Shown in pieces: positions 43,831-52,516 of a DNA stretch of 64,000 nucleotides. The notes under the pieces were generated by a model. That model saw only the letters and a list, made by a program, of their open reading frames with translations, ran no database searches and was not told the DNA's origin. The translations under genes were made by a program, and so were the position numbers. The stretch covers positions 1 to 64,000 of the forward strand of contig NZ_AP019736.1 in assembly GCF_006542685.1 (NCBI RefSeq), given 5' to 3'. Origin of the DNA: Alistipes dispar. Its GTDB lineage: Bacteria > Bacteroidota > Bacteroidia > Bacteroidales > Rikenellaceae. Numbering within the stretch: the first letter of the stretch is position 1; every line of letters begins with the position of its first letter.

Positions 43831-44595
43831 CTATCCGAGAACGAACTCGTCGGCGTCGCGTCCGGCGGGAAACGCCTCCCGGAACTCCCCGGCTGCGGCT
43901 GGGTCGAACGCACCCGTCAGCGTGCACGTCTCCGCACCGGCCTCGGCGAGGGTCCGGCCCCGGAAATCGACGAGTGCGGAATCCCCCGCGTAATGCGCCG
44001 CCGGATCGCATCCCACGCGGTTCGCGGCGGCGACGAAGCATTGGTTCTCGATCGCCCGGGCCCGCAGCAGCGTCCGCCACGCGTCGCGCCGCGACGCGGG
44101 CCACGAAGCGCAGCAGAGGATGGCGTCGTAGTCCCCGCGACAGCGGCTCCAGACGGGGAAGCGCAGGTCATAGCAGACGAGCAGCAGAAAGCGCACGCCC
44201 CGGTAGCGAACCACGACGCGGCGCTCGCCGGGAAGGTAACCGCGCGCCTCGCCGCCGGGCGAGAAGAGGTGACGCTTGTCGTAATGGGTCGTCCGTCCCG
44301 AAGGCTCGACGAAATACATGCGGTTGCGGAAACCCTCCGGCGCGGCCACGGCGACGCTGCCGGCGACGGCGCAGCCGCACCGTGCGGCCCAGCGGCGCAT
44401 GGCGCCGAGGATCGCACCGCCCTCCGCCGGTTCGGCCACGGCGGCCGGATCCGTGCAGAACCCCGTGGCGAACATCTCGGGCAGCAACGCCACATCGGCC
44501 CCCGAGGAGGCTACGAGGTCTCCGGCGCGCGCGAGGTTCCGGGCGGGCTGCGCCCACTCCGGGTCGGTCTGAAGAACGGCGATTCTGAGGTCCAT
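43831..44595 (-). CDS. Carbon-nitrogen hydrolase (omega-amidase-like nitrilase family)
   Basis: 254 residues. The Glu-Lys-Cys triad is visible: E40 in LLPEMFATGF, K107 in YDKRHLF and C141 in LLVCYDLRFP. The sequence is closest in style to YafV/Nit2 omega-amidases, which hydrolyse 2-oxoglutaramate; the exact substrate is inferred. The start MDLRIAVLQTDPEW is the family N-terminus. Confidence 0.9.
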   Translation of the reverse strand: MDLRIAVLQTDPEWAQPARNLARAGDLVASSGADVALLPEMFATGFCTDPAAVAEPAEGGAILGAMRRWAARCGCAVAGSVAVAAPEGFRNRMYFVEPSGRTTHYDKRHLFSPGGEARGYLPGERRVVVRYRGVRFLLLVCYDLRFPVWSRCRGDYDAILCCASWPASRRDAWRTLLRARAIENQCFVAAANRVGCDPAAHYAGDSALVDFRGRTLAEAGAETCTLTGAFDPAAAGEFREAFPAGRDADEFVLG

Positions 44596-44723
44596 ACGCT
44601 TTCCGTGCTGCGTCCGGACACGCCTTTCCGGAAGGACGACACGGCCGGACCGTGTAAAAATAGCGTTTTTCCGCATAAAAGCCAAACTTTCCGGCCGGCC
44701 GGACTCCCCGGACCGCCGGGACG

Positions 44724-44755
44724 TTTGGATTCGGAGGAAATAAAACGTACTTTTG
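44724..44755 (+). promoter_or_regulatory. Promoter of the S1-protein/methyltransferase operon
   Basis: TTTG (44724-44727), 20 nt, TACTTTTG (44748-44755), 24 nt before the ATG at 44780. Confidence 0.87.
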
Positions 44756-44779
44756 CAGCGAATCGAAAAAGCAAACGAG

Positions 44780-45622
44780 ATGCTCAAAGCCGGACGCACC
44801 CAGACACTCACCGTAAGCCGCACGACGGAACACGGAATCTACCTCGCGGACGAGGAGCAGGCCGAAGTGCTGCTCCCGAACCGCTATACGTCGCTCGCGG
44901 ACAAGGTCGGCGACCGCAAGGAGGTCTTCGTTTACCACGACTCGGAGGACCGGCTGGTGGCCACGACCGAACAGCCGCTGCTGCGCGTCGGCGAGGCGGG
45001 ATACCTGCGCGTGGTGGACAAGACGGCGCACGGGGCGTTCCTCGACTGGGGACTGCACGGAAAGGACCTCTTCCTGCCCAACCGCAACCAGCAGGGAGGC
45101 ATCCTCATCGGGCACAGTTATGTGGTTTATCTCTACGAGGACAACGTCACGGGCCGCTGCGTGGCCACGACCAAGCTCAAGAGCTTCGTGAACAACGCCC
45201 CGATCACCGTCGCCGAGCGGCAGCGGGTGACGCTGCTCGTCGCCTCGGAGAGCGAGATCGGCTACCGCGTGATCGTCGAGAACCGCCACTGGGGCATGCT
45301 CTACCGCAACCAGCTTTTCCGCCCGGTGGCCGTGGGCGACCGCCTGACGGGCTACGTGCGCCGCATCACCGGGGACAACCGGATCGACGTGAGCCTCCAG
45401 CAGACCGGATACGCACAGGTGCGGGACACGGCCGGGGAGCTGCTGCAACTGCTGCGCGACAACGGCGGCTTCCTGCCCCTGAACGACGACAGCTCGCCCG
45501 AAGAGATCGCCCGGCTCACGCGGACGAGCAAGAAGGTTTTCAAACGGTCACTGGGCGTGCTGCTCAAAAGCGGCGAGGCGGAGACGACGCCCGAGGGCAT
45601 GAAACTGCGGAACAATGGCTAA
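44780..45622 (+). CDS. S1-like RNA-binding protein (CvfB/YitL family)
   Basis: 280 residues. Successive S1-type OB domains (about 1-65, 66-140 and 145-215) contain AGYLRVVDKTAHGAFLDWGLHGKDLFLP and GDRLTGYVRRITGDNRIDVSLQ. A C-terminal winged-helix segment (LLQLLRDNGGFLPLNDDSSPEEIARLTRTSKKVFKRSLGVLLKSG) completes the CvfB layout. It probably binds RNA and influences gene expression. It overlaps the methyltransferase start by 8 nt. Confidence 0.9.
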   Translation: MLKAGRTQTLTVSRTTEHGIYLADEEQAEVLLPNRYTSLADKVGDRKEVFVYHDSEDRLVATTEQPLLRVGEAGYLRVVDKTAHGAFLDWGLHGKDLFLPNRNQQGGILIGHSYVVYLYEDNVTGRCVATTKLKSFVNNAPITVAERQRVTLLVASESEIGYRVIVENRHWGMLYRNQLFRPVAVGDRLTGYVRRITGDNRIDVSLQQTGYAQVRDTAGELLQLLRDNGGFLPLNDDSSPEEIARLTRTSKKVFKRSLGVLLKSGEAETTPEGMKLRNNG

Positions 45623-46379
45623 GATCAACACGGCGGAACGGGTCTCGCGCGAGGCTTCGGACAACTTCGTATTCCAGCGCTCGCTGCTGGCCTACCATGC
45701 GGCGGCGGAGCGCATAGCCGGCGACGTGCTCGAGATCGGCACGGGCTCGGGCTACGGCATCGAGGTCGTGGCGCCGCACGCACGCCGCTTCACCACCATC
45801 GACAAGCACATCCCGCCGCAGGAGCTGCTCGCACGGACGGACGTCGCATTCCGGCAGGCCGTCGTGCCTCCCCTCCCTTTCGCCGACGCGTCGTTCGACT
45901 GGGTCATCACGTTCCAGGTGATCGAGCACATCCGCCGCGACGGGGAGTTCGTGCGGGAGATTCACCGCGTGCTGAGGCCCGGCGGGCAACTGATCGTCAC
46001 CACGCCCAATGCCCCGATGTCGCTCACGCGCAACCCGTGGCACGTGCGGGAATATACGGCCGGAGAGCTGCGCACGCTGCTCGGAGAAAGTTTCGCTGCG
46101 GTCGAGACGCTCGGCGTCTTCGGAAACGCGAAGGCGATGGCCTACTACGAGGAAAACCGCCGCAGCGTGCAGCGCCTCCTGCGCTTCGACCCGCTGGACC
46201 TTCAGCACCGCCTGCCGCGCCGCCTGCTGCAACTCCCCTACGATCTGCTCAACCGCATCAACCGCCGCCGGCTGCTCGCGCGCAACACCGACCTCACGAC
46301 GTCGATCCGCATGGACGACTACCGCATCGGTCCCGTCGGCGAAGGGTGCTTCGACCTCTTCTACATCGCCCGGAAATAG
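45615..46379 (+). CDS. Class I SAM-dependent methyltransferase
   Basis: 254 residues. Motif I is VLEIGTGSGYGIEVVAPHA; FADASFDWVITFQVIEHI and VLRPGGQLIVTTPN follow, as in UbiE/Methyltransf_11 enzymes. A C-terminal helical extension is rich in Arg and Leu. The substrate is unknown. Translational overlap with the S1 protein suggests a shared role, perhaps in RNA or translation; this is inference. Confidence 0.88.
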   Translation: MAKINTAERVSREASDNFVFQRSLLAYHAAAERIAGDVLEIGTGSGYGIEVVAPHARRFTTIDKHIPPQELLARTDVAFRQAVVPPLPFADASFDWVITFQVIEHIRRDGEFVREIHRVLRPGGQLIVTTPNAPMSLTRNPWHVREYTAGELRTLLGESFAAVETLGVFGNAKAMAYYEENRRSVQRLLRFDPLDLQHRLPRRLLQLPYDLLNRINRRRLLARNTDLTTSIRMDDYRIGPVGEGCFDLFYIARK

Positions 46380-46398
46380 TTCCGGAACGGATACGATA

Positions 46399-46431
46399 CG
46401 CCCCTGCCGCACATCGGATGCGGCAGGGGCG
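46399..46431 (+). terminator. Terminator of the S1/methyltransferase operon
   Basis: A 13-bp perfect stem (CGCCCCTGCCGCA / TGCGGCAGGGGCG), loop CATCGGA, then AACCATTTTAATT. The core repeats the hairpin after hisIE. Confidence 0.85.
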
Positions 46432-46597
46432 AACCATTTTAATTAAGAAGGGCCCGGGAACGCCGCCGGAAAGCAGTCCGCCCTCCGCACAGCGGTCCGA
46501 CGAACGGGGCGAACCGGAATACGGGGCTTCACGGACGAAACGCCCCCAAGAGGATGTCCTGCAAGGCACGCACCGGGAGATCGTCCGCAGCAGAGGG

Positions 46598-48616
46598 TCA
46601 GTCGAGCGAGACGTGCAGGGTACGTCCGTCGCGGATTGTCCTGCGGCAGACCACCCGGTCGCCCGCCGTGACACGGACCTCCAGGCCCTTGTCCGCACGG
46701 GCCACCTCGACATCGAAGCAGGAACCGAACGCACGGATATTCCTCAGGCTCATCCGCTCCCACTTCGCGGGCAGGCGGGGCGTGAGATCGAAGGAGCGCA
46801 GACCGGTCGGACGGATGCCGAAGACGCCCTCGGTGAGAATCCGGCAGTAAAGCCCGCTCTCGGCCGAAAGGTGCCGCTGTCCGCCTTCGGGCCACGCCTC
46901 GATGGCATAGGGCACGTGGTCGCCCAACAACCGCCGCGCGGAATAGAACGACAGGTAGTCGGTGGTCTTCCCGGTCTCGCCGCAGGCATAGGCGCCGCGC
47001 AGGGCATAGAGGGTCGCACGGTCCCAGAAGGTCTTGTCGCCCGACTGGGTCAGCAGCCCGTTTTCGGTCCACAGGGCCGGAGAGAAGAGCGCCCGCACGG
47101 TCTCTTCGCTCCGTGTGTCGATCCCTACGGTGAGGGGAATGCAGATCCATGCCCGGAGCCGGTCGTTCCCCTCATAGTAACGGTAGGTGTCGAAACCCTC
47201 GACCCGGGCGCCGAAATGCCGTTCGATGGCCTCGCGCAAGGCGGCGGCTTCGCGGCGGTAGGCGGCGGTCTGCGCGGCGGGCTTATGCAGCTCGCGCCCC
47301 AGCATGGAGGCCGAAAGCAGGGCGTCGTAGTAGAGCGAGGAGGTGCAGAGGTTGGCGTCGCCGGCGGGGAAACGCCCCTCCAGCTCGTCGGAATCGGAAG
47401 CCACCACCCCGTCCGGCGTCAACTGCCGGCGGCAATATTCCAGACACCACTCCACGAGCGGCCACAGCTCCCCGGCCTCCCGCCTGTCGCCGCGGGCCAG
47501 CGCATAGCGCGAAGCGCCGTAGGCGATCATGGCCGCATCGCCGCGGTCCCCGGCGCCGTTCCAGATGCCGGTCCCTTCGGCGATGACCGAACTCGGCACG
47601 GGCCGGAAACCGGGATTCATGTACCGGGCGAAGTGCCCGAAGGAGCAGAGCGCCGAACGGTTGCCGTTCTCATACCCCAGATAGGGAAAGAAGGGATTGA
47701 TGTACTCGGCCTGGTCGTTGGCCCAGATCGCCGCATAGTAGCGTTCGCCGCCGGGTCCGTGCATCAGGCCGCCGCGCGTGGCATAGATGCTCTCCGCCGC
47801 GCGGATTTTCGCAAAGGCGAACATCGCATCGACGACCGGATCGGGCGTGTCGAGCACCAGGTCCTCCTGCAGACGGGCGATCAGACCGCGCCGCGCCGCG
47901 AGTTCCGTGTCCATATCCAGCGAAGAGGGCCGCTCCCCGGCCTTCCGTCCGCCGAAGAAGGCGCCGAAGGCGACCTCCTCCTGCGGCGCGAGCGTCAGGG
48001 TCGTATCTCCCCGGATTTCGGCGACCAGCTCGTAGCTTCCCTCCACGCCCTTGTCCGCACGGGTACGGATCACCGACCGCGCCGCGGGAATCTCGACGAG
48101 GACGGGAGCGGAACCGCCGTTCCTCAGCACGTACTTCTCACAATAGACCGGGGCATCGACCGAAGGAAAGAGCACCCGGGTCAGCGAAAGGGGCTGTCCT
48201 CCGGCGCTCTCCCAGTCGCTCTCGACGGTCAGCGTCCCGTCGAACCGGATACGCCGCACGCGCTCCCCGCGCAACTCCTCGCCGTCAGCCTCGATCATCG
48301 CGGGAACATCCCACGCGAAACGCCGCATCAGCGAGGCGTGCGTATTGTTGGGTACGGTGCGCAGCATCGGCCAGACGACATTGCGGTTCAACCGGAATCC
48401 GCCGTCGGCGTCCACGCCGTAACGCACTACGACAGAGACCCGCAGACCGCTCATTTCGAGGTGGTCCCGGTGCGCATCGCCCTCCCGGACGATCCATTCG
48501 ATGGCCGGATTTCCGTCCGGAGCGATCCGCCAGCGGGTCCCCTGCGGTCCGTCCGCAGCGAAGAGCGCGGAAGCGCACAGCAGAGAGACGACGGCGGTAA
48601 AACAGTTTTTCTTCAT
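46598..48616 (-). CDS. Secreted six-hairpin glycosidase-like protein
   Basis: 672 residues with a signal peptide (FTAVVSLLCASALFA). The N-terminal third looks like a beta-sandwich; from about residue 250 the sequence has the alternating helices of an alpha/alpha6 barrel (DPVVDAMFAFAKIRAAESIY, then GGERYYAAIWANDQAEYINPFFPYLGYENGN). The acidic residues around IWANDQAEY, GDRGDAAM and SDSDELEGRF are candidate catalytic or binding residues. I cannot assign a GH family; a periplasmic role on an oligosaccharide is likely. Confidence 0.65.
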   Translation of the reverse strand: MKKNCFTAVVSLLCASALFAADGPQGTRWRIAPDGNPAIEWIVREGDAHRDHLEMSGLRVSVVVRYGVDADGGFRLNRNVVWPMLRTVPNNTHASLMRRFAWDVPAMIEADGEELRGERVRRIRFDGTLTVESDWESAGGQPLSLTRVLFPSVDAPVYCEKYVLRNGGSAPVLVEIPAARSVIRTRADKGVEGSYELVAEIRGDTTLTLAPQEEVAFGAFFGGRKAGERPSSLDMDTELAARRGLIARLQEDLVLDTPDPVVDAMFAFAKIRAAESIYATRGGLMHGPGGERYYAAIWANDQAEYINPFFPYLGYENGNRSALCSFGHFARYMNPGFRPVPSSVIAEGTGIWNGAGDRGDAAMIAYGASRYALARGDRREAGELWPLVEWCLEYCRRQLTPDGVVASDSDELEGRFPAGDANLCTSSLYYDALLSASMLGRELHKPAAQTAAYRREAAALREAIERHFGARVEGFDTYRYYEGNDRLRAWICIPLTVGIDTRSEETVRALFSPALWTENGLLTQSGDKTFWDRATLYALRGAYACGETGKTTDYLSFYSARRLLGDHVPYAIEAWPEGGQRHLSAESGLYCRILTEGVFGIRPTGLRSFDLTPRLPAKWERMSLRNIRAFGSCFDVEVARADKGLEVRVTAGDRVVCRRTIRDGRTLHVSLD

Positions 48617-48889
48617 AACATGAAAGTCTTTTCAGTATTTTCGGCATTTTTCGATTCGCAACCAGCCGACGACGACCGCAACGGCCGCCGGACAGCGAAC
48701 AGACGCGAACGAAGTAAAATTAGGCAAAATTTCAGTTCGAAACAACCTTCCGGCTCCTTTTTTTCGATTTTCGTCCCGAAACCCGGCCGCCTGAGCTTTC
48801 CGCGCAAGCCGGCAACAGCGCACGACAAACCGCAACAAACTGATTAAAAACCACTTGACGTATAATATTTCATGTCACATCATTTTTTC
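48617..48889. other. Gap upstream of the glycosidase gene
   Basis: About 270 bp without a convincing gene. It becomes strongly T-rich on the plus strand toward 48870-48910, leading into the promoter of the DUF2795 gene. No TAnnTTTG was found for the glycosidase. Confidence 0.4.
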
Positions 48890-48919
48890 TTTGTTTTTAT
48901 TGTTTTTTTTATATTTTTG
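48890..48919 (+). promoter_or_regulatory. Promoter of the DUF2795 gene
   Basis: TTTG (48890-48893), 18 nt, TATTTTTG (48912-48919). Transcription would start near 48925, at the base of the hairpin described next. Confidence 0.75.
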
Positions 48920-48921
48920 CA

Positions 48922-48967
48922 AGTCGATCCTGCCGGAGGAAGCAAGGACCTCCGAGCATAATCGACT
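48922..48967 (+). ncRNA. Structured 5' leader of the DUF2795 mRNA
   Basis: Two nested helices: AGTCGAT (48922-48928) with ATCGACT (48961-48967), and inside it CGGAGG (48934-48939) with CCTCCG (48949-48954). The element lies exactly at the predicted 5' end of the mRNA, 29 nt before the ATG, with no T-run, so it looks like a leader or cis-regulatory RNA rather than a terminator. Confidence 0.6.
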
Positions 48968-48996
48968 GAAAAACCGAAACTTAAAAACTTTATACT

Positions 48997-49218
48997 ATGT
49001 ATTGGACACTTGAACTGGCATCGAAACTCGAAGATGCTCCCTGGCCTGCCACGAAAGAAGAGCTGATCGACTACGCCGTGCGGTCGGGAGCGCCGCTCGA
49101 AGTGCTCGAGAACTTGCAGGAGATAGAGGACGAAGGCGAAATCTACGAATCCATCGAAGATATCTGGCCCGACTACCCTTCCAAAGACGATTTTTTCTTC
49201 AATGAGGAGGAATATTGA
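48997..49218 (+). CDS. DUF2795 family protein
   Basis: 73 residues, acidic. MYWTLELASKLEDAPWPATKEELIDYAVRSGAPLEVLENLQEIEDE matches the DUF2795 fold seen throughout Bacteroidetes, followed by the usual tail (YESIEDIWPDYPSKDDFFFNEEEY). Cytoplasmic; the function is unknown. A strong terminator follows, so it is monocistronic, and it marks the last chromosomal gene before mobile DNA. Confidence 0.85.
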   Translation: MYWTLELASKLEDAPWPATKEELIDYAVRSGAPLEVLENLQEIEDEGEIYESIEDIWPDYPSKDDFFFNEEEY

Positions 49219-49249
49219 TAGCTTTCGAGTAAACCAAATCGTTAATTAT

Positions 49250-49291
49250 CAGCGCGATAAACAATGAAAATTTGTTTGTCGCGCTGTTTTT
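49250..49291 (+). terminator. Terminator of the DUF2795 gene
   Basis: A 13-bp stem (CAGCGCGATAAAC / GTTTGTCGCGCTG, one G-U pair) with an 11-nt loop, then TTTTTAT. Confidence 0.93.
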
Positions 49292-49304
49292 ATGGCTTCA
49301 TACG

Positions 49305-49430
49305 GTGCGAGTTGCGGTCAGTTACGGCAGCGAATACAAACGTTTCAACCAGCGTCTGTTGGCCCGTGTCGAACGGATCGACAGCCAGTTTGCGGAGTGT
49401 AACGAGTTGAATCCGACAGATTACGGCTGA
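49305..49430 (+). pseudogene. Gene fragment at the edge of the mobile region
   Basis: A 41-codon stretch reading SYGSEYKRFNQRLLARVERI near its N-terminus and ending at TGA (49428-49430). The codon use and charged helical character look like the 3' end of a real gene whose 5' part is lost behind the DUF2795 terminator. The family is not recognised. Confidence 0.4.
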
Positions 49431-49431
49431 G

Positions 49432-50637
49432 GTGGTAGCAGGCTTCCTTGCGGACGAGGCGCTTGCCTCGTCCGGAAACCGGCGCGGCGGTGAGGCGGAG
49501 GATTGTACGCTGCTCCGGAAGCCGCAACTGGTAACGACCGTCATCTCGGACTTCACGCCCGAGGCGATGATGAGCATCCACCAGTACAACCCGCGCGGCA
49601 TTGCGCTGGTAGTCGATGAGATTCGGGCGCTGTTCAACTCCGTGAAACGCTACAACAACCGGAACAACCTCATCGAAAACTTGCTGACGGCCTACAGCGG
49701 CCAGCCGTTGAAGGTAATCCGCAAGTCGGAAGCCCGGCCGATCCTTATCAAGAATCCGTGCATCAACATCATCGGTTCGGCGCAGACCAATCTGCTGTCG
49801 GAGATCTTCCGGGCCGAATACATGGCAAACGGACTGCTCGACCGCTTTCTGTTCGTCTATCCGAAAGACCGGAGGATCTCGGGCTGGAAGCGCGACGACG
49901 GCACCATTGCGCGGCCGGATCTTGTCGGACAATGGCGGGAGGTGCTGAACAGAATCGTGAGCCTCCCGTATCCGACGGGTGTTGTGCTGAATATGGCCGA
50001 CGACGCGGAGGAGTATTTCTACAACTGGTACAACGGCATCATCGAGGAGGTGAACGCCATCGAGGACGATGCGGAGGTGGAGAGCCGCAAGATGAAACTC
50101 AACGGCAATGCTGCCCGGCTCTCGCTGGTATTCCTGGCGTTGAAATGGGCGACGGACGGAGGCGGTATGCAATGCGTTGACCTCGAATCCGTACAGGCGG
50201 CCATTCGGATGATCGGCTATTATGAGGAGACTTATCGGAGGATTCAGGAGCTGATTGTCACAAGCAATATCGGCGAGTCCAAAGAGGCGTGGTCGTCGCT
50301 GTTGGGCGATACCTTCACGGCAGGCAATGCGATCGTCGCGGGAAAGCGGGTCGGGCTGTCGAGGCGCTCTGTCTATTATGCCTTGAAGCTGTTGTGCTGC
50401 CAGCCGAATCCCCTCCTGGAGAAGATCGACCACGGAACATATAGCAAACTCCGTCCGAACAAAGTGGCTGCACCTTGCACTATTGCACTTTCGGACGGCG
50501 AAACGAGCGGGGGCAGAGCCGGTCGTTGTATCTTACCCCAGTCGACGAACGTGAAACGCCTCATTCCGATCCCTCTCCAGCGGTGCCCTGAAATCGAACT
50601 ATGGACAAAAGACGTTTATGACTGGTGCGCCCGATGA
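49432..50637 (+). pseudogene. Truncated DUF3987 protein of a mobilisable element
   Basis: The frame encodes 401 residues. From about residue 28 it matches the C-terminal half of Bacteroides DUF3987 proteins (TTVISDFTPEAMMSIHQYNPRGIALVVDEI, NIIGSAQTNLLSEIF, NGLLDRFLFVYP, an HTH-like tail). The N-terminal P-loop half is absent. The last 20-30 residues (ELWTKDVYDWCAR) instead look like relaxase sequence, so a deletion appears to have joined the two genes. These genes normally precede mobilisation genes in Bacteroidales elements. Probably not functional. Confidence 0.7.
49451..49474. repeat. Perfect 10-bp hairpin inside the DUF3987 remnant
   Basis: CGGACGAGGC-GCTT-GCCTCGTCCG: a perfect stem with a 4-nt loop at the 5' end of the remnant. 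It may be a scar of the deletion or part of an origin of transfer. Confidence 0.5.
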
Positions 50638-51640
50638 TACGGGCAGGAGACCATCATCGGCTTTCAGGTTCATCTCAACGAGAGCAGTCCGCATATCCAT
50701 GCCTTGATCGTTCCCGTCGGATAACGTGCCAAAAGCGGACGCGAATGTGTCATGTGGTCGGCGAAGTTCGGGAAGAACCGCTTCGAGTATGGCCGGATCC
50801 TTCGGGAGATGCACACCTCGCTCTACGAGGAGGTTGGCAGTAAATACGGACTTGAACGTGGCGACAGTATTGAAGGCCGGAACGTTAGCCATCTTAATAA
50901 ACGCGACTACATCCGTAAAACTGACTCACGAGGCAAAACAGGCCGAGAAAGCGGTCAAAGGGCTTCAGTCTATGATACGGAGACTGGAAACACAGATTTT
51001 AAACCATAAATCGCAGCTCGATGAAGTCGAAGAGAAACTAGCGTCCGGAAGAATAACGCTCGACAAATACGACGCCCGGAAAACCGATCTTCTGAAACTC
51101 ATTGCCGAGTACCAGACGAAGCTGGACGACAAGGCCGGTAAACTTCAGGCGAAAGAGCAGGAGCTGGACAGAATGACACGCGATATGGAGCGTGTCGGAC
51201 GGATTGCACAACCGTTCCGCAACCACCAGATAGACTTCGACCTGCCAAGAATTGCCTCCAAGCCTCCGATGTTCGGAGTGGATAAATGGCTCGACGAGCA
51301 GAACCGGTCTATCGCCAACCGATTCGTGAAGATTGTCCGCCAGATTGAAGCGTTGTATCGGAAGGATGCCGAGCAACAGGTGCAGGCTGTGCAGCGAAAT
51401 GCTTTGGTGGATTATCAGGAGCTTAAACGGCTGCAACAGGAGAATATGAGGCTTACGGATCTCAACGGGAACCAGACTGCACCGATGCAGGAGTTTATCG
51501 ACCAGATGGCGGAGCCGTCTGTCCGGGAGCGGATCTTCTCCATCGCAGATGCGTTGATTGGAGGACAGCCTGTCGCTGTATCATCCGGCGGAGGCGGTGG
51601 CAACTCCGACTCCTACCTTCCTTCGCTGGGACGGGCGTAG
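50590..51640 (+). pseudogene. Broken MobV/Pre-type relaxase
   Basis: Pieces read WTKDVYDWCAR, stop (50635-50637), YGQETIIGFQVHLNESSPHIHALIVPVG, stop (50722-50724), then RAKSGRECVMWSAKFGKNRF...RDYIRK. A shift at the A-run 50917-50920 leads into LTHEAKQAEKAVKGLQ and a coiled-coil region (about 50920-51240). The tail is DLPRIASKPPMFGVDKWL ... GGGGGNSDSYLPSLGRA. The HxNxxxPHxH motif is the metal site of Mob/Pre relaxases, which nick at oriT. With two stops and a frameshift it is a pseudogene. Confidence 0.75.
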
Positions 51641-51713
51641 GCCAGATGAGGAGGAAGAGGCGTATTGGAGAAGATGCTTACTATATGCTATCCGAATAGT
51701 CAACAATCAATCC

Positions 51714-51750
51714 AAGAAGTCTATACGCAGATAAGAAGTCTATCCGAGAT
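51714..51750. repeat. Imperfect tandem repeat
   Basis: AAGAAGTCTATACGCAGAT is followed directly by AAGAAGTCTATCCGAGAT. It could be a recombination scar or attachment-site remnant. Confidence 0.5.
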
Positions 51751-52144
51751 GAATAAAAGGGGACTGCCAACTAAAGCGTATTTGTAAAGTTAATACATTC
51801 TTTACTAAACACACCTTAGTTTACAGTCTCATCCATTGACTATCTTGTTCTTGAAGTCTTCAAGAAACATCTCCTTGTTCTCGTCAATAAGTTTCTTTAT
51901 CTTGACATCTTCAGCCTGTCGAAGAAAGCGGCGAATCGAGAGGGCAAACTTTTTTTGTTTGATAATTGATTGATAACCAGTAGTTAGTTTCGCTTAAAAA
52001 AGCCAATCTCTACTTATAAGCATACATAGAGGTTTTCAATAACCAACTGATACTGAAGACAAAAGTATATAAAAAAGTCGGATTGTAAAACACTGGAAAA
52101 GAACCTTCTTTTATCAATCAAGGAAATCAAAAAGTGTATAGAGC

Positions 52145-52191
52145 AAAGTGGCGCATGTATGGTATAGATAATTCCGTACATGCGCCACTTT
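52145..52191. repeat. 18-bp inverted repeat (hairpin)
   Basis: AAAGTGGCGCATGTATGG / CCGTACATGCGCCACTTT with one G-U pair and an 11-nt loop, 112 nt past the end of the minus-strand gene at 52303. There is no T-run on either side. A terminator, a single-strand origin or a recombination site are all possible. Confidence 0.6.
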
Positions 52192-52302
52192 CTTAATCAT
52201 CTGATTTGCATTGATTTACATTAATTGTTATTATATACTATCATTTGGTACTGATAAGCATTAATTTGGTTTGTGGAGTGTATTATTGTCCACCTAAAAA
52301 AA

Positions 52303-52506
52303 TCAAGAATATCTCCTTGAAACGGGTTTGACGAGCAGGTCGATGTGCTCGTGTTCAAGGATATGTTCCATTGCCTTGTATATGGGCATCTTTTCGATAC
52401 CGGCAATCTTCAGGGCTTCCATCTTGATGGTATTCTCGATGAGCAGCAGGTAGTCTTCCTCCTTCAACTCGACATATTTCTGTGACTGTGATTTTAATTT
52501 TGCCAT
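52303..52506 (-). CDS. Small hypothetical protein of the mobile element
   Basis: 67 residues (MAKLKSQSQKYVELKEEDY...), charged and helical, with an EEDYLLLIENTIKMEALKIAGIEKMP core. No family recognised. It is the last gene of a three-gene operon with the RNase H gene 10 nt upstream. An in-frame extension to 52548 would overlap the RNase H gene, so the MAKLK start is chosen. Confidence 0.6.
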   Translation of the reverse strand: MAKLKSQSQKYVELKEEDYLLLIENTIKMEALKIAGIEKMPIYKAMEHILEHEHIDLLVKPVSRRYS

Positions 52507-52516
52507 ATTGATGTTG

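Larger units (their letters stand above)
51641..52302. other. Degenerate 660-bp junction of mobile-element remnants
   Basis: No intact gene. A 50-codon minus-strand stretch ending at TGA (51829-51831, ...RRFLRQAEDVKIKKLIDENKEMFLEDF...) looks like the 3' end of a lost gene. 51714-51750 holds an imperfect tandem repeat and 52145-52191 a long hairpin. Confidence 0.5.

Noticed and set aside
50635..50930. Programmed recoding in the relaxase (frameshift or stop readthrough)
   Set aside because: Two stops and a homopolymer shift without a slippery sequence or downstream structure, plus a truncated upstream partner, fit decay better.
49290..52300. Complete insertion sequence
   Set aside because: No intact transposase and no terminal inverted repeats with target duplication could be found; only gene fragments remain.
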